DNA of 12,794 nt from Muribaculaceae bacterium (GCA_022511505.1 JAFLTK010000258.1:1-12794); one strand, 5' to 3'. Counted from the stretch's first letter, positions 1-6,289 are shown. Notes: generated by a model from the letters alone, not told the origin. A program made the numbers and translations.

Positions 1-40
1 CAGCTCGCTGCGCTCGCAAGTACGGGGTTATTGAAATTGT

Positions 41-70
41 CATCGCTCCGCGATGGTTAAGGTTTTTTAG
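41..70 (+). terminator. Possible hairpin with T-run at the window edge
   Basis: A short perfect stem, CATCGC paired with GCGATG around a three-base loop (41-55), is followed on the plus strand by a run of six T at about 63-68. This could end a plus-strand transcript entering from the left, and the stem could also mark the end of the minus-strand queF-queC transcript. The stem is only six pairs and the T-run starts several bases after it, so the call is weak. Confidence 0.3.
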
Positions 71-714
71 GTGTTAACTTCAAGTTGAATGCCGGCCTCG
101 GCAAGGGCCTCGGCGCGTTCAACGCAAGTCCCGCAGGTCCCGCAGTGGTGTTCGCCTCCGCGATAGCAAGAGTAGGTGTGGGAATAGTCGACGCCGAGCG
201 CCTTGCCACGCTTTGCAATCTCGCCCTTGCTCAGCGAGGTATAGGGGGCAAACAGTTTGATGTCGGCGTAGGTCCCGGCAGCGATGGCGTTACCCATGGC
301 GCTGATAAACTCGGGACGGCAGTCGGGATAGATAGCGTGGTCGCCGCCATGGTTGGCAATCATGACCGTGTTCAGCCCGCGACTCTCGGCAAGCCCGGCT
401 GCAACCGAGAGCATGATGCCGTTGCGAAACGGGACCACCGTCGACTTCATGTTGCTGTCCTCATAGTGGCCCGCGGGAATGGCATCGGCACCGCTCAACA
501 GCGAACTCTCAAAATACTCGCCCATAAAGCCGAGGTCAATCTCAATCAACTCAACGCCAAGCAATTGACACTGCCAGCGCGCACACTCAGCCTCGCGGGC
601 GTTGTGGTTGGAACCATAGTTGAAATTGACCGCAAGCGCGATGCGGTCCTTATAATCGTGGAGCATTGTCACCGAGTCCATGCCCCCCGAGAGAACTATC
701 AAAGCATCTTTCAT
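67..714 (-). CDS. queC: 7-cyano-7-deazaguanine (preQ0) synthase QueC
   Basis: QueC converts 7-carboxy-7-deazaguanine to preQ0 with ATP and ammonia, a late cytosolic step in making the queuosine base. The 215-residue product has the PP-loop ATP pyrophosphatase signature SGGMDS at residues 9-14, the family motif VPFRNG at 94-99, and a C-terminal zinc site with Cys183, Cys191, Cys194 and Cys197 in the arrangement C-x7-C-x2-C-x2-C. Length is normal for QueC. It lies 18 bases downstream of queF on the same strand, so the two form an operon in which queF catalyses the next step on the QueC product. The QueD and QueE genes are not in this window. The identification is firm. Confidence 0.96.
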   Translation of the reverse strand: MKDALIVLSGGMDSVTMLHDYKDRIALAVNFNYGSNHNAREAECARWQCQLLGVELIEIDLGFMGEYFESSLLSGADAIPAGHYEDSNMKSTVVPFRNGIMLSVAAGLAESRGLNTVMIANHGGDHAIYPDCRPEFISAMGNAIAAGTYADIKLFAPYTSLSKGEIAKRGKALGVDYSHTYSCYRGGEHHCGTCGTCVERAEALAEAGIQLEVNT

Positions 715-732
715 CTCTTCTCCTTTAATCGG

Positions 733-1203
733 TTAAAAGTCATTGACAAAAGATGCGAGCATGCGCGCCTTGACAATATCCTGATGGGCCTCGTCGCCGC
801 GGTTGGCAAACGGGTAGATTGAAATGCCGCCGCGAGGCGTGAACCGCCCGATGACCTCGATATAACGCGGGTGCATCAACTCCCAGAGGTCATTGAGGAT
901 GATATTGATACAATCCTCGTGAAAATCGCCGTGGTTGCGGAAACTGAACAGATACAATTTCAGCGACTTGCTCTCCACCATCCGCTCCCCGGGGATATAA
1001 TTGATAATAATGCGTGCAAAATCAGGCTGACCCGTCTTGGGGCACAGCGACGTAAATTCAGGACACGTAAAAGTCACGATATAATCTCGGTCGGGATGGC
1101 GGTTGACAAACGTCTCCAGCACCTCGGGAGCATAACTCGTCGGGTACTTGACACCGGTGTTGCCAAGCAGCGTCACGCCGTCTAATTCTTGCTGGGTTCT
1201 CAT
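733..1203 (-). CDS. queF: NADPH-dependent preQ0 reductase QueF (type I)
   Basis: QueF reduces the nitrile of preQ0 to the aminomethyl group of preQ1 with NADPH, after which preQ1 is inserted into tRNA by Tgt. The 156-residue length is that of the single-domain type I enzyme. The catalytic cysteine is visible in the segment FTSLCPKTGQPDF (Cys54), with the paired Asp61. The NADPH-binding family signature ESKSLKLYLFSFRN is at residues 77-90, and HEDC follows at 95-98. It is the first gene of the operon with queC, and a Bacteroidetes-type -7 box lies about 46 bases upstream. Nothing looks degraded. A second tunnelling-fold family (GTP cyclohydrolase I) is excluded by the QueF signature. Confidence 0.96.
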   Translation of the reverse strand: MRTQQELDGVTLLGNTGVKYPTSYAPEVLETFVNRHPDRDYIVTFTCPEFTSLCPKTGQPDFARIIINYIPGERMVESKSLKLYLFSFRNHGDFHEDCINIILNDLWELMHPRYIEVIGRFTPRGGISIYPFANRGDEAHQDIVKARMLASFVNDF

Positions 1204-1249
1204 TGCAAAAGTCCAATATCTATTGAAATGGCAAAATCAATTTAATTGG

Positions 1250-1283
1250 CAAATTTACAAAAAAATCTCAACACTGCACCAAA
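1250..1283 (-). promoter_or_regulatory. Bacteroidetes-type promoter for queF-queC
   Basis: Read on the minus strand, TAAATTTG (1257-1250) matches the TAnnTTTG -7 consensus exactly. A TTTG at 1283-1280 lies 22 bases upstream, slightly further than the ideal of about 19-20. Transcription would start around 1243, giving a leader of about 40 bases before queF. No preQ1 riboswitch fold is evident in that leader. Confidence 0.5.
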
Positions 1284-1358
1284 TCGGGATGTGTATTCTG
1301 CAAACCACCGGGAGACAACTCCGGGGCGAGAGCAGGATTGGCCGACCGGGGCGCCTTT

Positions 1359-3083
1359 TCAGGCCTTGTTCGTTTTTGAATCTGCCATGGATAATAACTC
1401 TTCTCGCGAGGTTACTTGCTTTATTCCAAGCGATTCTACAGTCGCTTCATCGTCGAGCCTTATCGAAATGCTGAACTCGTTCAGGCACAAGGCTCGTTTG
1501 CCTTTGCCGTGATAAACTGAAATTTGATGGTCAAGAAGGGTGTTGGCGACGGCTTCGCTAAATCTGATATGTTTCTGATCGGTTATTTTCGGTTTTTTAT
1601 CTCGCGGAATTAGATACAATGGCCTGTCGGCTGAAATTTCTATGTCGAGCAGACTTTCTGTCTCTTCTTTCTTATCGTTTTCATACTCAAAGGCGTGGGT
1701 ATTTTTGTCGTAGGTCAGATAAAAACGGCTTGAAATCTGATCGGTCACATAGAGGTATTTCCGATCAATTGCAACCAGACAGTTAAATACATCGGTCATG
1801 AAAGCGCCTCTGTTTTCAAAAATCATACTCAGTTCTGTTCCGCCCCTCTTGTAAATCCTCTCGACTATATCAAGGAAATACCTAAAACGCTCATCGTCAT
1901 AGTCAAGTCGCTTGAAGGATGACCAATCCATCCACCCGGGTTTCTCGCCATCGAGCGAGAACGTTAATTCCGTGAACTCACCATTGTCATCAAATAATCT
2001 CTCATAATTGACAATGGCCACTTGGTTGGCCGCGGCAAGATGTTTATCTGAAAAAATCAGTTGCCGGTTAGCCTCGTAGGTAGCCCAAAAACACTTGTCG
2101 TTCATTCCACTGTCATCATTTTCCCATGATGCAAACTCGTAGGGAATCAATATCCACTGTACTCCATCCAAAACAAAACAGAAAGCAAAGAACATATTGT
2201 CGGGGAACACCCAGAAGCGCGTCTTGCCATTGTCGCTGTCATCTATCCAAATCCCCGGCATTTTATAAAAACTGATAGACGTTGAATGGATGTCGATTGA
2301 TTCAGGAGAACTGCAGACGATGCAGTCATTTTGAATCTCGTCTAACGTTTTCCATATTCGCGCGACCGTACACTCAGCCAACTCTTCCTCATCCCTATCA
2401 TTCAAAATCCTTTCTATCAATGCGCTTGATTGGCTAAAAGATAGCGGTTTGTCGATGATGCCATGAATAGGCATGTCATCTCTAAGCACATCTATCAATT
2501 TCAATAAATTTTCAAGCGATTTGACGGTCGCCTCCTGAGTGATGTCGCGCGCGCGGGCCGATTGTTTATTGTGAAAAAGGCGGGGCTTAACAACGTCAAA
2601 AGCCATTAGAATCCCAAAAATCGGGTCAATATCATAATAGGATTCAGTTCCCTCGGGATAAAATCGTTTCAAAAGTTCCTTATAGGCACTTTCATTTTCG
2701 TAGACTTTGAGATTATCCTCAGTTTCGGCGTCCAAACGCATGTTTGTAATGCATGATTTCAGAAATAGCCATCTGTAGAATCTTTTGCGTACTCGCAAGT
2801 CCCGGCAGACGTCACCCCACGAGAAACTATTCTCGTCGGTCGTCTCTGATGCCTTCAGATAATTGTAGACAAGCAACCTCAAAGACTCACCACACTGCTG
2901 ATGGCACTCGCGGTCGAGCGCCATGTAATACAGGTCAATTTTCTCGGTGTTGCCTTTCTCTTGGGCCTCTTTGATTGCATCAAATTTTATGCCGAGAAAT
3001 TCCTCATATTCGGCCTCTTTATTAAACAGCAGGCGACCTCGCCACGCTATTTCTATTACATTATACTGGGTCAATTCAATCAT
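1359..3083 (-). CDS. Large soluble protein of unknown family
   Basis: I do not recognise this 574-residue protein. It has no signal peptide and no membrane span, so a cytosolic location is likely. The first half (about residues 1-255) looks helical and charged, with Cys-containing stretches such as RECHQQC near 59-64. The second half (about 270-510) is richer in aromatic residues and beta-like segments, for example a Trp/Phe-rich stretch from about 275 to 325. No catalytic motif stands out. It is transcribed away from the YaaW-like gene at 3225 with 141 bases between the two starts, so the genes could share a control region. The queF promoter lies just beyond its 3' end. The start at 3083 is the first ATG of the frame. 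The reading frame is intact and long, so it is a real gene, but its role is open. Confidence 0.85.
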   Translation of the reverse strand: MIELTQYNVIEIAWRGRLLFNKEAEYEEFLGIKFDAIKEAQEKGNTEKIDLYYMALDRECHQQCGESLRLLVYNYLKASETTDENSFSWGDVCRDLRVRKRFYRWLFLKSCITNMRLDAETEDNLKVYENESAYKELLKRFYPEGTESYYDIDPIFGILMAFDVVKPRLFHNKQSARARDITQEATVKSLENLLKLIDVLRDDMPIHGIIDKPLSFSQSSALIERILNDRDEEELAECTVARIWKTLDEIQNDCIVCSSPESIDIHSTSISFYKMPGIWIDDSDNGKTRFWVFPDNMFFAFCFVLDGVQWILIPYEFASWENDDSGMNDKCFWATYEANRQLIFSDKHLAAANQVAIVNYERLFDDNGEFTELTFSLDGEKPGWMDWSSFKRLDYDDERFRYFLDIVERIYKRGGTELSMIFENRGAFMTDVFNCLVAIDRKYLYVTDQISSRFYLTYDKNTHAFEYENDKKEETESLLDIEISADRPLYLIPRDKKPKITDQKHIRFSEAVANTLLDHQISVYHGKGKRALCLNEFSISIRLDDEATVESLGIKQVTSREELLSMADSKTNKA

Positions 3084-3161
3084 AAGTCTCTGTTAAGGTC
3101 TGTAAAACCGCTCTTATCGCCAAGTTCCTGAAAATACCTGAAAAACAGACATTTCTTGGTC

Positions 3162-3192
3162 TTTGACGTTAAAAAAACAGGTCATATCTTTG
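3162..3192 (+). promoter_or_regulatory. Strong Bacteroidetes-type promoter for the 3225 cluster
   Basis: TTTG at 3162-3165 is followed after exactly 19 bases by TATCTTTG at 3185-3192, a full match to the TTTG/TAnnTTTG consensus. Transcription should begin near 3199, giving a leader of about 25 bases. This is the best-matching promoter of the plus-strand cluster. No equally good promoter was seen before 4538 or 4759, which fits a single polycistronic message. Confidence 0.75.
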
Positions 3193-3224
3193 CAACAAAA
3201 TTAAAAAAATAAATTCAAAACCAC

Positions 3225-3983
3225 ATGAATAACTTACTTTTTTTAAAGTCGGCATCCAATGAGGATTTGCTCGTTTTGAGCGACATTATCCTCAAGGATA
3301 GAGATGGCGAGTATCGATGGACCGAGAATCTGTCGACAGAAGAAATCTATAAACAGAACTATCCCCACTCGGTTAAAGAGTATCTTCCGGAACTAATCAA
3401 TGAGTTTCGATTGTTTGGCGGAAATTCGATTGCCAATATGTTCAGAGGCGAGGGCCCTGAATATTCTGAGATACTCCACAGCGTTGCTAAGCAATGCAAG
3501 GTCAAATTCTCGCCATCTTCACCCGACGAATTGGTTGAAATGAACATTCTTCAGAAACTTTTCACCGACTCTTTGGAAAAAGCCTCCGAGGAAGAACTTA
3601 AAAGCATGGTTAAAGAACTCGAGTTGCCGGTCACGAATTTCTCACGCCAAGCAGCAATAACGGCGCTAATGGCAGCGTTTCGCGCAGGAGGCTTTGAAAG
3701 TTATATACTTCTCGTTTCGGTGGTCAATGCCGTCACACGGTTTATTATCGGGCGAGGTCTCTCTCTTGCCGGCAACGCGATGCTGACTCGCGTGGCGTCA
3801 GTCATGATGGGCCCTGTGGGATGGGCAGTAACCGCCCTGTGGACATTAATCGATATTGCCGGACCGGCCTATCGTGTCACCGTCCCGGCCGTCATCCAGA
3901 TTGCCTACCTCAGGCAAAAAAGTTTCAACCCCGAAGGCTATCTCGAGGGCGAAACAAAAGAAGATTTGCAACTAAATAATTAA
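3225..3983 (+). CDS. YaaW/UPF0174-like protein with N-terminal DUF3944
   Basis: This 252-residue protein resembles E. coli YaaW (UPF0174), as judged from memory of that sequence. The clearest matches are the block FGGNSIANMFRGEGPEY at residues 64-80 and the C-terminal block AYRVTVPAVIQIAYLR at 215-230. The N-terminus, with the SNEDLLVLSDII-type segment at 11-22, looks like the short DUF3944 domain that often precedes this module. Between about 160 and 215 there is a hydrophobic, glycine-spaced stretch (including GRGLSLAGNAM) that could associate with membranes, although no clean transmembrane helix can be assigned. The biochemical function of the family is not known to me. It is the first gene after a consensus promoter and is followed by a string of very small reading frames. 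Confidence 0.85.
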   Translation: MNNLLFLKSASNEDLLVLSDIILKDRDGEYRWTENLSTEEIYKQNYPHSVKEYLPELINEFRLFGGNSIANMFRGEGPEYSEILHSVAKQCKVKFSPSSPDELVEMNILQKLFTDSLEKASEEELKSMVKELELPVTNFSRQAAITALMAAFRAGGFESYILLVSVVNAVTRFIIGRGLSLAGNAMLTRVASVMMGPVGWAVTALWTLIDIAGPAYRVTVPAVIQIAYLRQKSFNPEGYLEGETKEDLQLNN

Positions 3984-4002
3984 TTCTAAAATATTTAAAA
4001 AT

Positions 4003-4170
4003 ATGAGCACCCACCTTTTCGACGACCCGAAGTGGCTTTTTGAAAAACTTTTTGGCAAAAAGAAAATTTCTGCCTCCGACCACTCCTATCTGACTCGCAA
4101 CGGAGTGATTGAAAAGGTCTTCTATGGCCTGTGTGGCCTCTTCGGCAACCGTTACAACGGCCCAAAGTAA
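4003..4170 (+). CDS. 55-residue small protein, unknown function
   Basis: An ATG in an A/T-rich context 19 bases after the YaaW-like stop opens a frame of 55 codons. The product begins MSTHLFDDPKWLFEKLFGKK, is amphipathic and slightly basic, and ends in a Gly/Tyr/Phe-rich segment (about 41-53, including a single Cys at 44). There is no signal peptide and no recognised family. Codon use is ordinary for this genome, and the third positions are G/C-rich compared with the surrounding spacers, which supports real coding. Position and spacing place it in the same transcription unit as the gene before it. Confidence 0.6.
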   Translation: MSTHLFDDPKWLFEKLFGKKKISASDHSYLTRNGVIEKVFYGLCGLFGNRYNGPK

Positions 4171-4183
4171 TCTAAAAAATTAT

Positions 4184-4264
4184 ATGAAAACATTCGTTAA
4201 GATTGCTCTCGTGGTTATTCCGGCAGCGATCGAAGTAGTCAAGCTTCTTAAAAACAAAGGCTAA
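4184..4264 (+). CDS. 26-residue hydrophobic, cationic-tailed peptide
   Basis: A 26-codon frame starts 13 bases after the preceding stop in an A-rich context. The product is Lys-containing at both ends (MKTFVK at the start, KLLKNKG at the end) with a hydrophobic core, IALVVIPAAIEVV, at about 7-19. The core is too short for a confident membrane span and contains a proline and a glutamate. It resembles small membrane-active peptides in general character only. No homologue is recognised. Translation is plausible because of its position in the gene string, but it is unproven. Confidence 0.5.
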   Translation: MKTFVKIALVVIPAAIEVVKLLKNKG

Positions 4265-4282
4265 TTGCCCTGTCTTAGCCAA

Positions 4283-4384
4283 ATGAGTGTAAGATTAAAC
4301 ACCTTCGGCCGAATGAAAAAAGTGAAAGGTGCATTTGTCAAAAGACGAATGGTTCGGCAAACATTTAAATATAAGACAGAATGA
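4283..4384 (+). CDS. 33-residue very basic peptide
   Basis: This frame encodes 33 residues with eleven Lys or Arg and one Glu, for example KRRMVRQ around 20-26. Its stop codon overlaps the start of the next frame as ATGA at 4381-4384, an arrangement typical of translational coupling. The start context is less A-rich than those of its neighbours. The basic composition could point to nucleic acid binding or simply to chance. Without the overlap it would be hard to defend. Confidence 0.35.
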   Translation: MSVRLNTFGRMKKVKGAFVKRRMVRQTFKYKTE

Positions 4385-4455
4385 TCCATCCCGGTCCTTC
4401 GCCGATTGAATTTCTCAAAAAAATTGCAGAACTGATCGGCAAACGAGGTAAATAA
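4381..4455 (+). CDS. 24-residue amphipathic cationic peptide
   Basis: The ATG sits inside the ATGA that ends the preceding frame and has an A-rich stretch just upstream. The 24-residue product has a Pro-rich head (HPGPSP at 3-8) and then the segment FLKKIAELIGKRGK (11-24), which would form an amphipathic helix with Lys/Arg on one face. Such a shape is seen in antimicrobial and membrane-active peptides, but no family is recognised and expression is an inference. Confidence 0.4.
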   Translation: MIHPGPSPIEFLKKIAELIGKRGK

Positions 4456-4475
4456 TCCCCCATTGAGACATCTTC

Positions 4476-4526
4476 AGCGGTTGAAAGGTAAAAGGTGCGC
4501 TTCCGGCTCTCGGAGGGTAGTCCGCT
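4476..4526 (+). promoter_or_regulatory. Possible folded leader ahead of the 74-residue gene
   Basis: Between the 24-residue frame and the next gene, AGCGG (4476-4480) can pair with CCGCT (4522-4526), enclosing a second hairpin formed by CTTCCG (4500-4505) and CGGAGG (4511-4516) around a five-base loop with one G-T pair. The fold ends 11 bases before the ATG at 4538 and could affect its translation. There is no T-run, so it is not an intrinsic terminator. The evidence is pairing alone. Confidence 0.3.
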
Positions 4527-4537
4527 AACCAATAAAA

Positions 4538-4762
4538 ATGATATCTATGCAAGAAAAAAGCAAGATAGATAGGTTCCTAGACAGAATCGTTGATATGCTG
4601 TTCCACGACGTTCTTGACGACGATGACGACTTTGATGATGAGCCGAAAGAATACATCTTCATCGGTTTGGCAGAACTTATAACGTTGGCCTTAATAGCCT
4701 TCTCAATAATTATATTAATTATAACAATTTTTTTAAAACTATTTTTAACCCATTTCTTATGA
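4538..4762 (+). CDS. 74-residue single-span membrane protein with Asp-rich patch
   Basis: The N-terminal part (about 1-24) is charged and helical and is followed by a strongly acidic patch, with five consecutive Asp at 27-31 and further acidic residues at 33-35. Residues of about 41-68 form a long hydrophobic segment with many Ile, Leu and Ala, most likely one transmembrane helix. An alternative start is Met4. Its TGA stop overlaps the ATG of the nuclease-like gene (ATGA, 4759-4762), so the two are probably co-translated. One inferred role is partner or inhibitor of the downstream protein, since acidic patches can mimic nucleic acid. It could equally be a membrane anchor. No family is recognised. 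Confidence 0.65.
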   Translation: MISMQEKSKIDRFLDRIVDMLFHDVLDDDDDFDDEPKEYIFIGLAELITLALIAFSIIILIITIFLKLFLTHFL

Positions 4763-5439
4763 AAAAAACAGATATTCTGAAATGCGAACAACAGCTTCAT
4801 GCCAAAGGCCGAGTAGCCGACAAATATGACATCCTTTGCCGAATGAGGCTTGAACTCGACCGTTTGTATCGCCACGACATTCAGGCCTATAATGAATGTC
4901 GAGCGGCTCTGGACTCCAATACATGGGACGCTCTGGAGGAACTCTGGACTCTTTGGGATCCGGCTCCCAAAAACCATGTCGACTGGGTAGGGCCAAACCA
5001 ATTTACGTGCGTTCTAAGGCCGTCACATCCGGGATATGCCGAATGTGCAAAGATTGGATTTACTCAGTGTCGATATGATGAATTTGGGGGTCCCGATTTC
5101 TCAGCAGTCACTTTCCCTGACTCTGTTGTGGATATTTCTGACCTATATGACACCCTGTCGACCCTAAAAATCGCCAAAAGGGGTGGCGGCGCTGATAGCA
5201 TTCAGGAAATAGCCCAGATGCGGATGGCCCAAAAATTAAAACCAGTCATTGACCGATGGGCAAAAGAGAACAACCGAGAGCCGGACTTCTGGCAGTGGCG
5301 CGACGCCCACGATTTGGTTCCTCACGAGGACACGGACTGTCGCACCATGCGGTTGGTTTCTCGCCCGGTGCACACGGTTTTCAAGCATCGTGGCGGCATA
5401 GCAAATGCAATCACCGTCAAAACCCACTTCGGCTCATAA
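4759..5439 (+). CDS. HNH/ENDO VII 'WHH'-like nuclease toxin-domain protein
   Basis: The C-terminus resembles the WHH-type HNH/ENDO VII nuclease domain of polymorphic toxins. The family pattern is roughly G-x-PDF, then W-H-H-x-E-D, M-x-L-V, H and H-x-G-G. Visible here are GPDF at 111-114, VPHED at 187-191, MRLV at 197-200, His205, and KHRGG at 209-213. The usual Trp and first His are replaced by other residues (L/V and Pro), so this is a divergent and possibly weakened or inactive copy. The first 100 residues are helical and unrecognised. There is no signal peptide and no fused delivery domain (Rhs, PAAR, LXG or similar). It overlaps the upstream 74-residue gene by four bases and is the last gene of the cluster. 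The next gene, rubrerythrin, has its own promoter, so no downstream immunity gene is present. Family membership is judged by eye. Confidence 0.6.
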   Translation: MKKTDILKCEQQLHAKGRVADKYDILCRMRLELDRLYRHDIQAYNECRAALDSNTWDALEELWTLWDPAPKNHVDWVGPNQFTCVLRPSHPGYAECAKIGFTQCRYDEFGGPDFSAVTFPDSVVDISDLYDTLSTLKIAKRGGGADSIQEIAQMRMAQKLKPVIDRWAKENNREPDFWQWRDAHDLVPHEDTDCRTMRLVSRPVHTVFKHRGGIANAITVKTHFGS

Positions 5440-5512
5440 CCCCGATTGGTATCCATAAGCGGCTGTGAGATTGAGCCCGATTGGAGTTTTTTAGCAAAAA
5501 TCGTGGGGAAAT

Positions 5513-5535
5513 GGCAAATTTTCGCTAAATTTGCC
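5513..5535 (+). promoter_or_regulatory. Promoter -7 box within a perfect dyad, upstream of rubrerythrin
   Basis: TAAATTTG at 5526-5533 is an exact TAnnTTTG -7 box about 37 bases before the rubrerythrin start. It lies within a perfect inverted repeat, GGCAAATTT (5513-5521) and AAATTTGCC (5527-5535), with a five-base spacer. A repressor bound to this dyad would block the -7 region. No convincing TTTG -33 box is present at the expected distance. Control by oxidative stress or iron would fit the gene, but the regulator cannot be named from the sequence. Confidence 0.55.
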
Positions 5536-5570
5536 GAAGATTAACCCAACATTCATCATATTTATTAATT

Positions 5571-6122
5571 ATGAAAAAGAAATTTATTTGCACCGTCTGT
5601 GGTTATGTTCACGAAGGTGACGAGGCTCCCGAAAAGTGCCCCCTCTGTGGCGTTCCCGCCTCTAAGTTTAAAGAACTTGTTGAAGACGAGGATCTTACAT
5701 TTGTAACCGAGCACGAAATCGGCGTTGCCAAGGGTACCGACGAGCAAATGATTGCCGACCTTACCGCCCACTTCAACGGCGAATGCACCGAGGTTGGTAT
5801 GTATCTGGCAATGTCGCGCCAGGCCGACCGCGAGGGCTATCCCGAAATCGCCGAGGCTTTCAAACGCTATGCTTTTGAGGAGGCCGAGCACGCTGCTAAG
5901 TTTGCTGAACTTCTGGGCGAATGTGTTTGGGACACCAAGACCAATCTCGAGAAGCGCATGGCTGCCGAGGCCGGTGCCAACGAGGACAAGATGCGCATCG
6001 CTCGCCGCGCCAAGGAAATGAATCTCGACGCTATCCATGACACCGTTCACGAGATGGCCAAAGACGAGGCTCGCCACGGCCAGGGCTTCCAGGGTCTCTA
6101 CAAACGCTTCTTCAAGAAGTAA
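5571..6122 (+). CDS. Rubrerythrin, rubredoxin-first ('reverse') type
   Basis: Rubrerythrins are cytosolic peroxidases that reduce hydrogen peroxide to water at a diiron centre, with electrons passed through a rubredoxin-like iron site. In this 183-residue protein the rubredoxin-like domain comes first, with Cys7, Cys10, Cys23 and Cys26 (two CxxC pairs). The ferritin-like four-helix domain follows. Its ligand motifs are visible as GECTE at 70-74, EEAEH at 103-107 and DEARH at 165-169. This domain order is the reverse of classical rubrerythrin. The gene stands alone between its own promoter and a hairpin after the stop, and lies next to two other flavin or iron redox genes. The family call is very secure. 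Confidence 0.95.
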   Translation: MKKKFICTVCGYVHEGDEAPEKCPLCGVPASKFKELVEDEDLTFVTEHEIGVAKGTDEQMIADLTAHFNGECTEVGMYLAMSRQADREGYPEIAEAFKRYAFEEAEHAAKFAELLGECVWDTKTNLEKRMAAEAGANEDKMRIARRAKEMNLDAIHDTVHEMAKDEARHGQGFQGLYKRFFKK

Positions 6123-6148
6123 ACACCTGAATCACAAGTAATTTCATC

Positions 6149-6196
6149 AATCGCTCTCGCGCGCATAAACACGGCCGCGAGGGCGATTGCTTTTGT
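6149..6196 (+). terminator. Hairpin terminator after rubrerythrin
   Basis: AATCGCTCTCGCG (6149-6161) pairs with CGCGAGGGCGATT (6176-6188), giving 13 pairs with a single G-T wobble and a 14-base loop. A short T-run (TTTT, 6191-6194) follows. It begins 27 bases after the rubrerythrin stop. The stem is strong but the T-tract is short, so termination is likely but may be incomplete. Confidence 0.6.
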
Positions 6197-6261
6197 AGAG
6201 GAAACATTCACGCTTCCATTCGTCGGCAGGCATTTTACGCGCTTTGATACCGTCAAAGGGT

Positions 6262-6287
6262 ACATACTTAATAAACATACTTAATAA
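6262..6287. repeat. Two tandem copies of a 13-base unit
   Basis: The 13-mer ACATACTTAATAA occurs twice without a gap, at 6262-6274 and 6275-6287. It lies immediately upstream of the flavoprotein promoter, with its end about 26 bases before the -7 box. It may be a pair of activator half-sites or simple slippage. Confidence 0.6.
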
Positions 6288-6289
6288 AA

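Noticed and set aside
85..822. 245-codon frame on the plus strand across queC and queF
   Set aside because: It is antisense to two well-identified enzymes and spans the gap between them. No domain is recognisable.
1204..1250. Possible preQ1 riboswitch upstream of queF
   Set aside because: The leader is only about 40 bases, and I see neither the pseudoknot arrangement nor the conserved C-rich loop and A-rich tail expected of preQ1 riboswitches.
4525..5001. 158-codon minus-strand frame across the 74-residue and nuclease-like genes
   Set aside because: The plus-strand frames have a transmembrane signature, ATGA overlap and nuclease motifs. The Ser-rich stretch of the antisense frame is just the complement of the Asp codons.
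5441..5484. Nine-base direct repeat CCCGATTGG at 5441-5449 and 5476-5484, possibly a mobile-element footprint
   Set aside because: No inverted repeats, transposase remnant or target-like context lies between the copies, so chance duplication is more likely.
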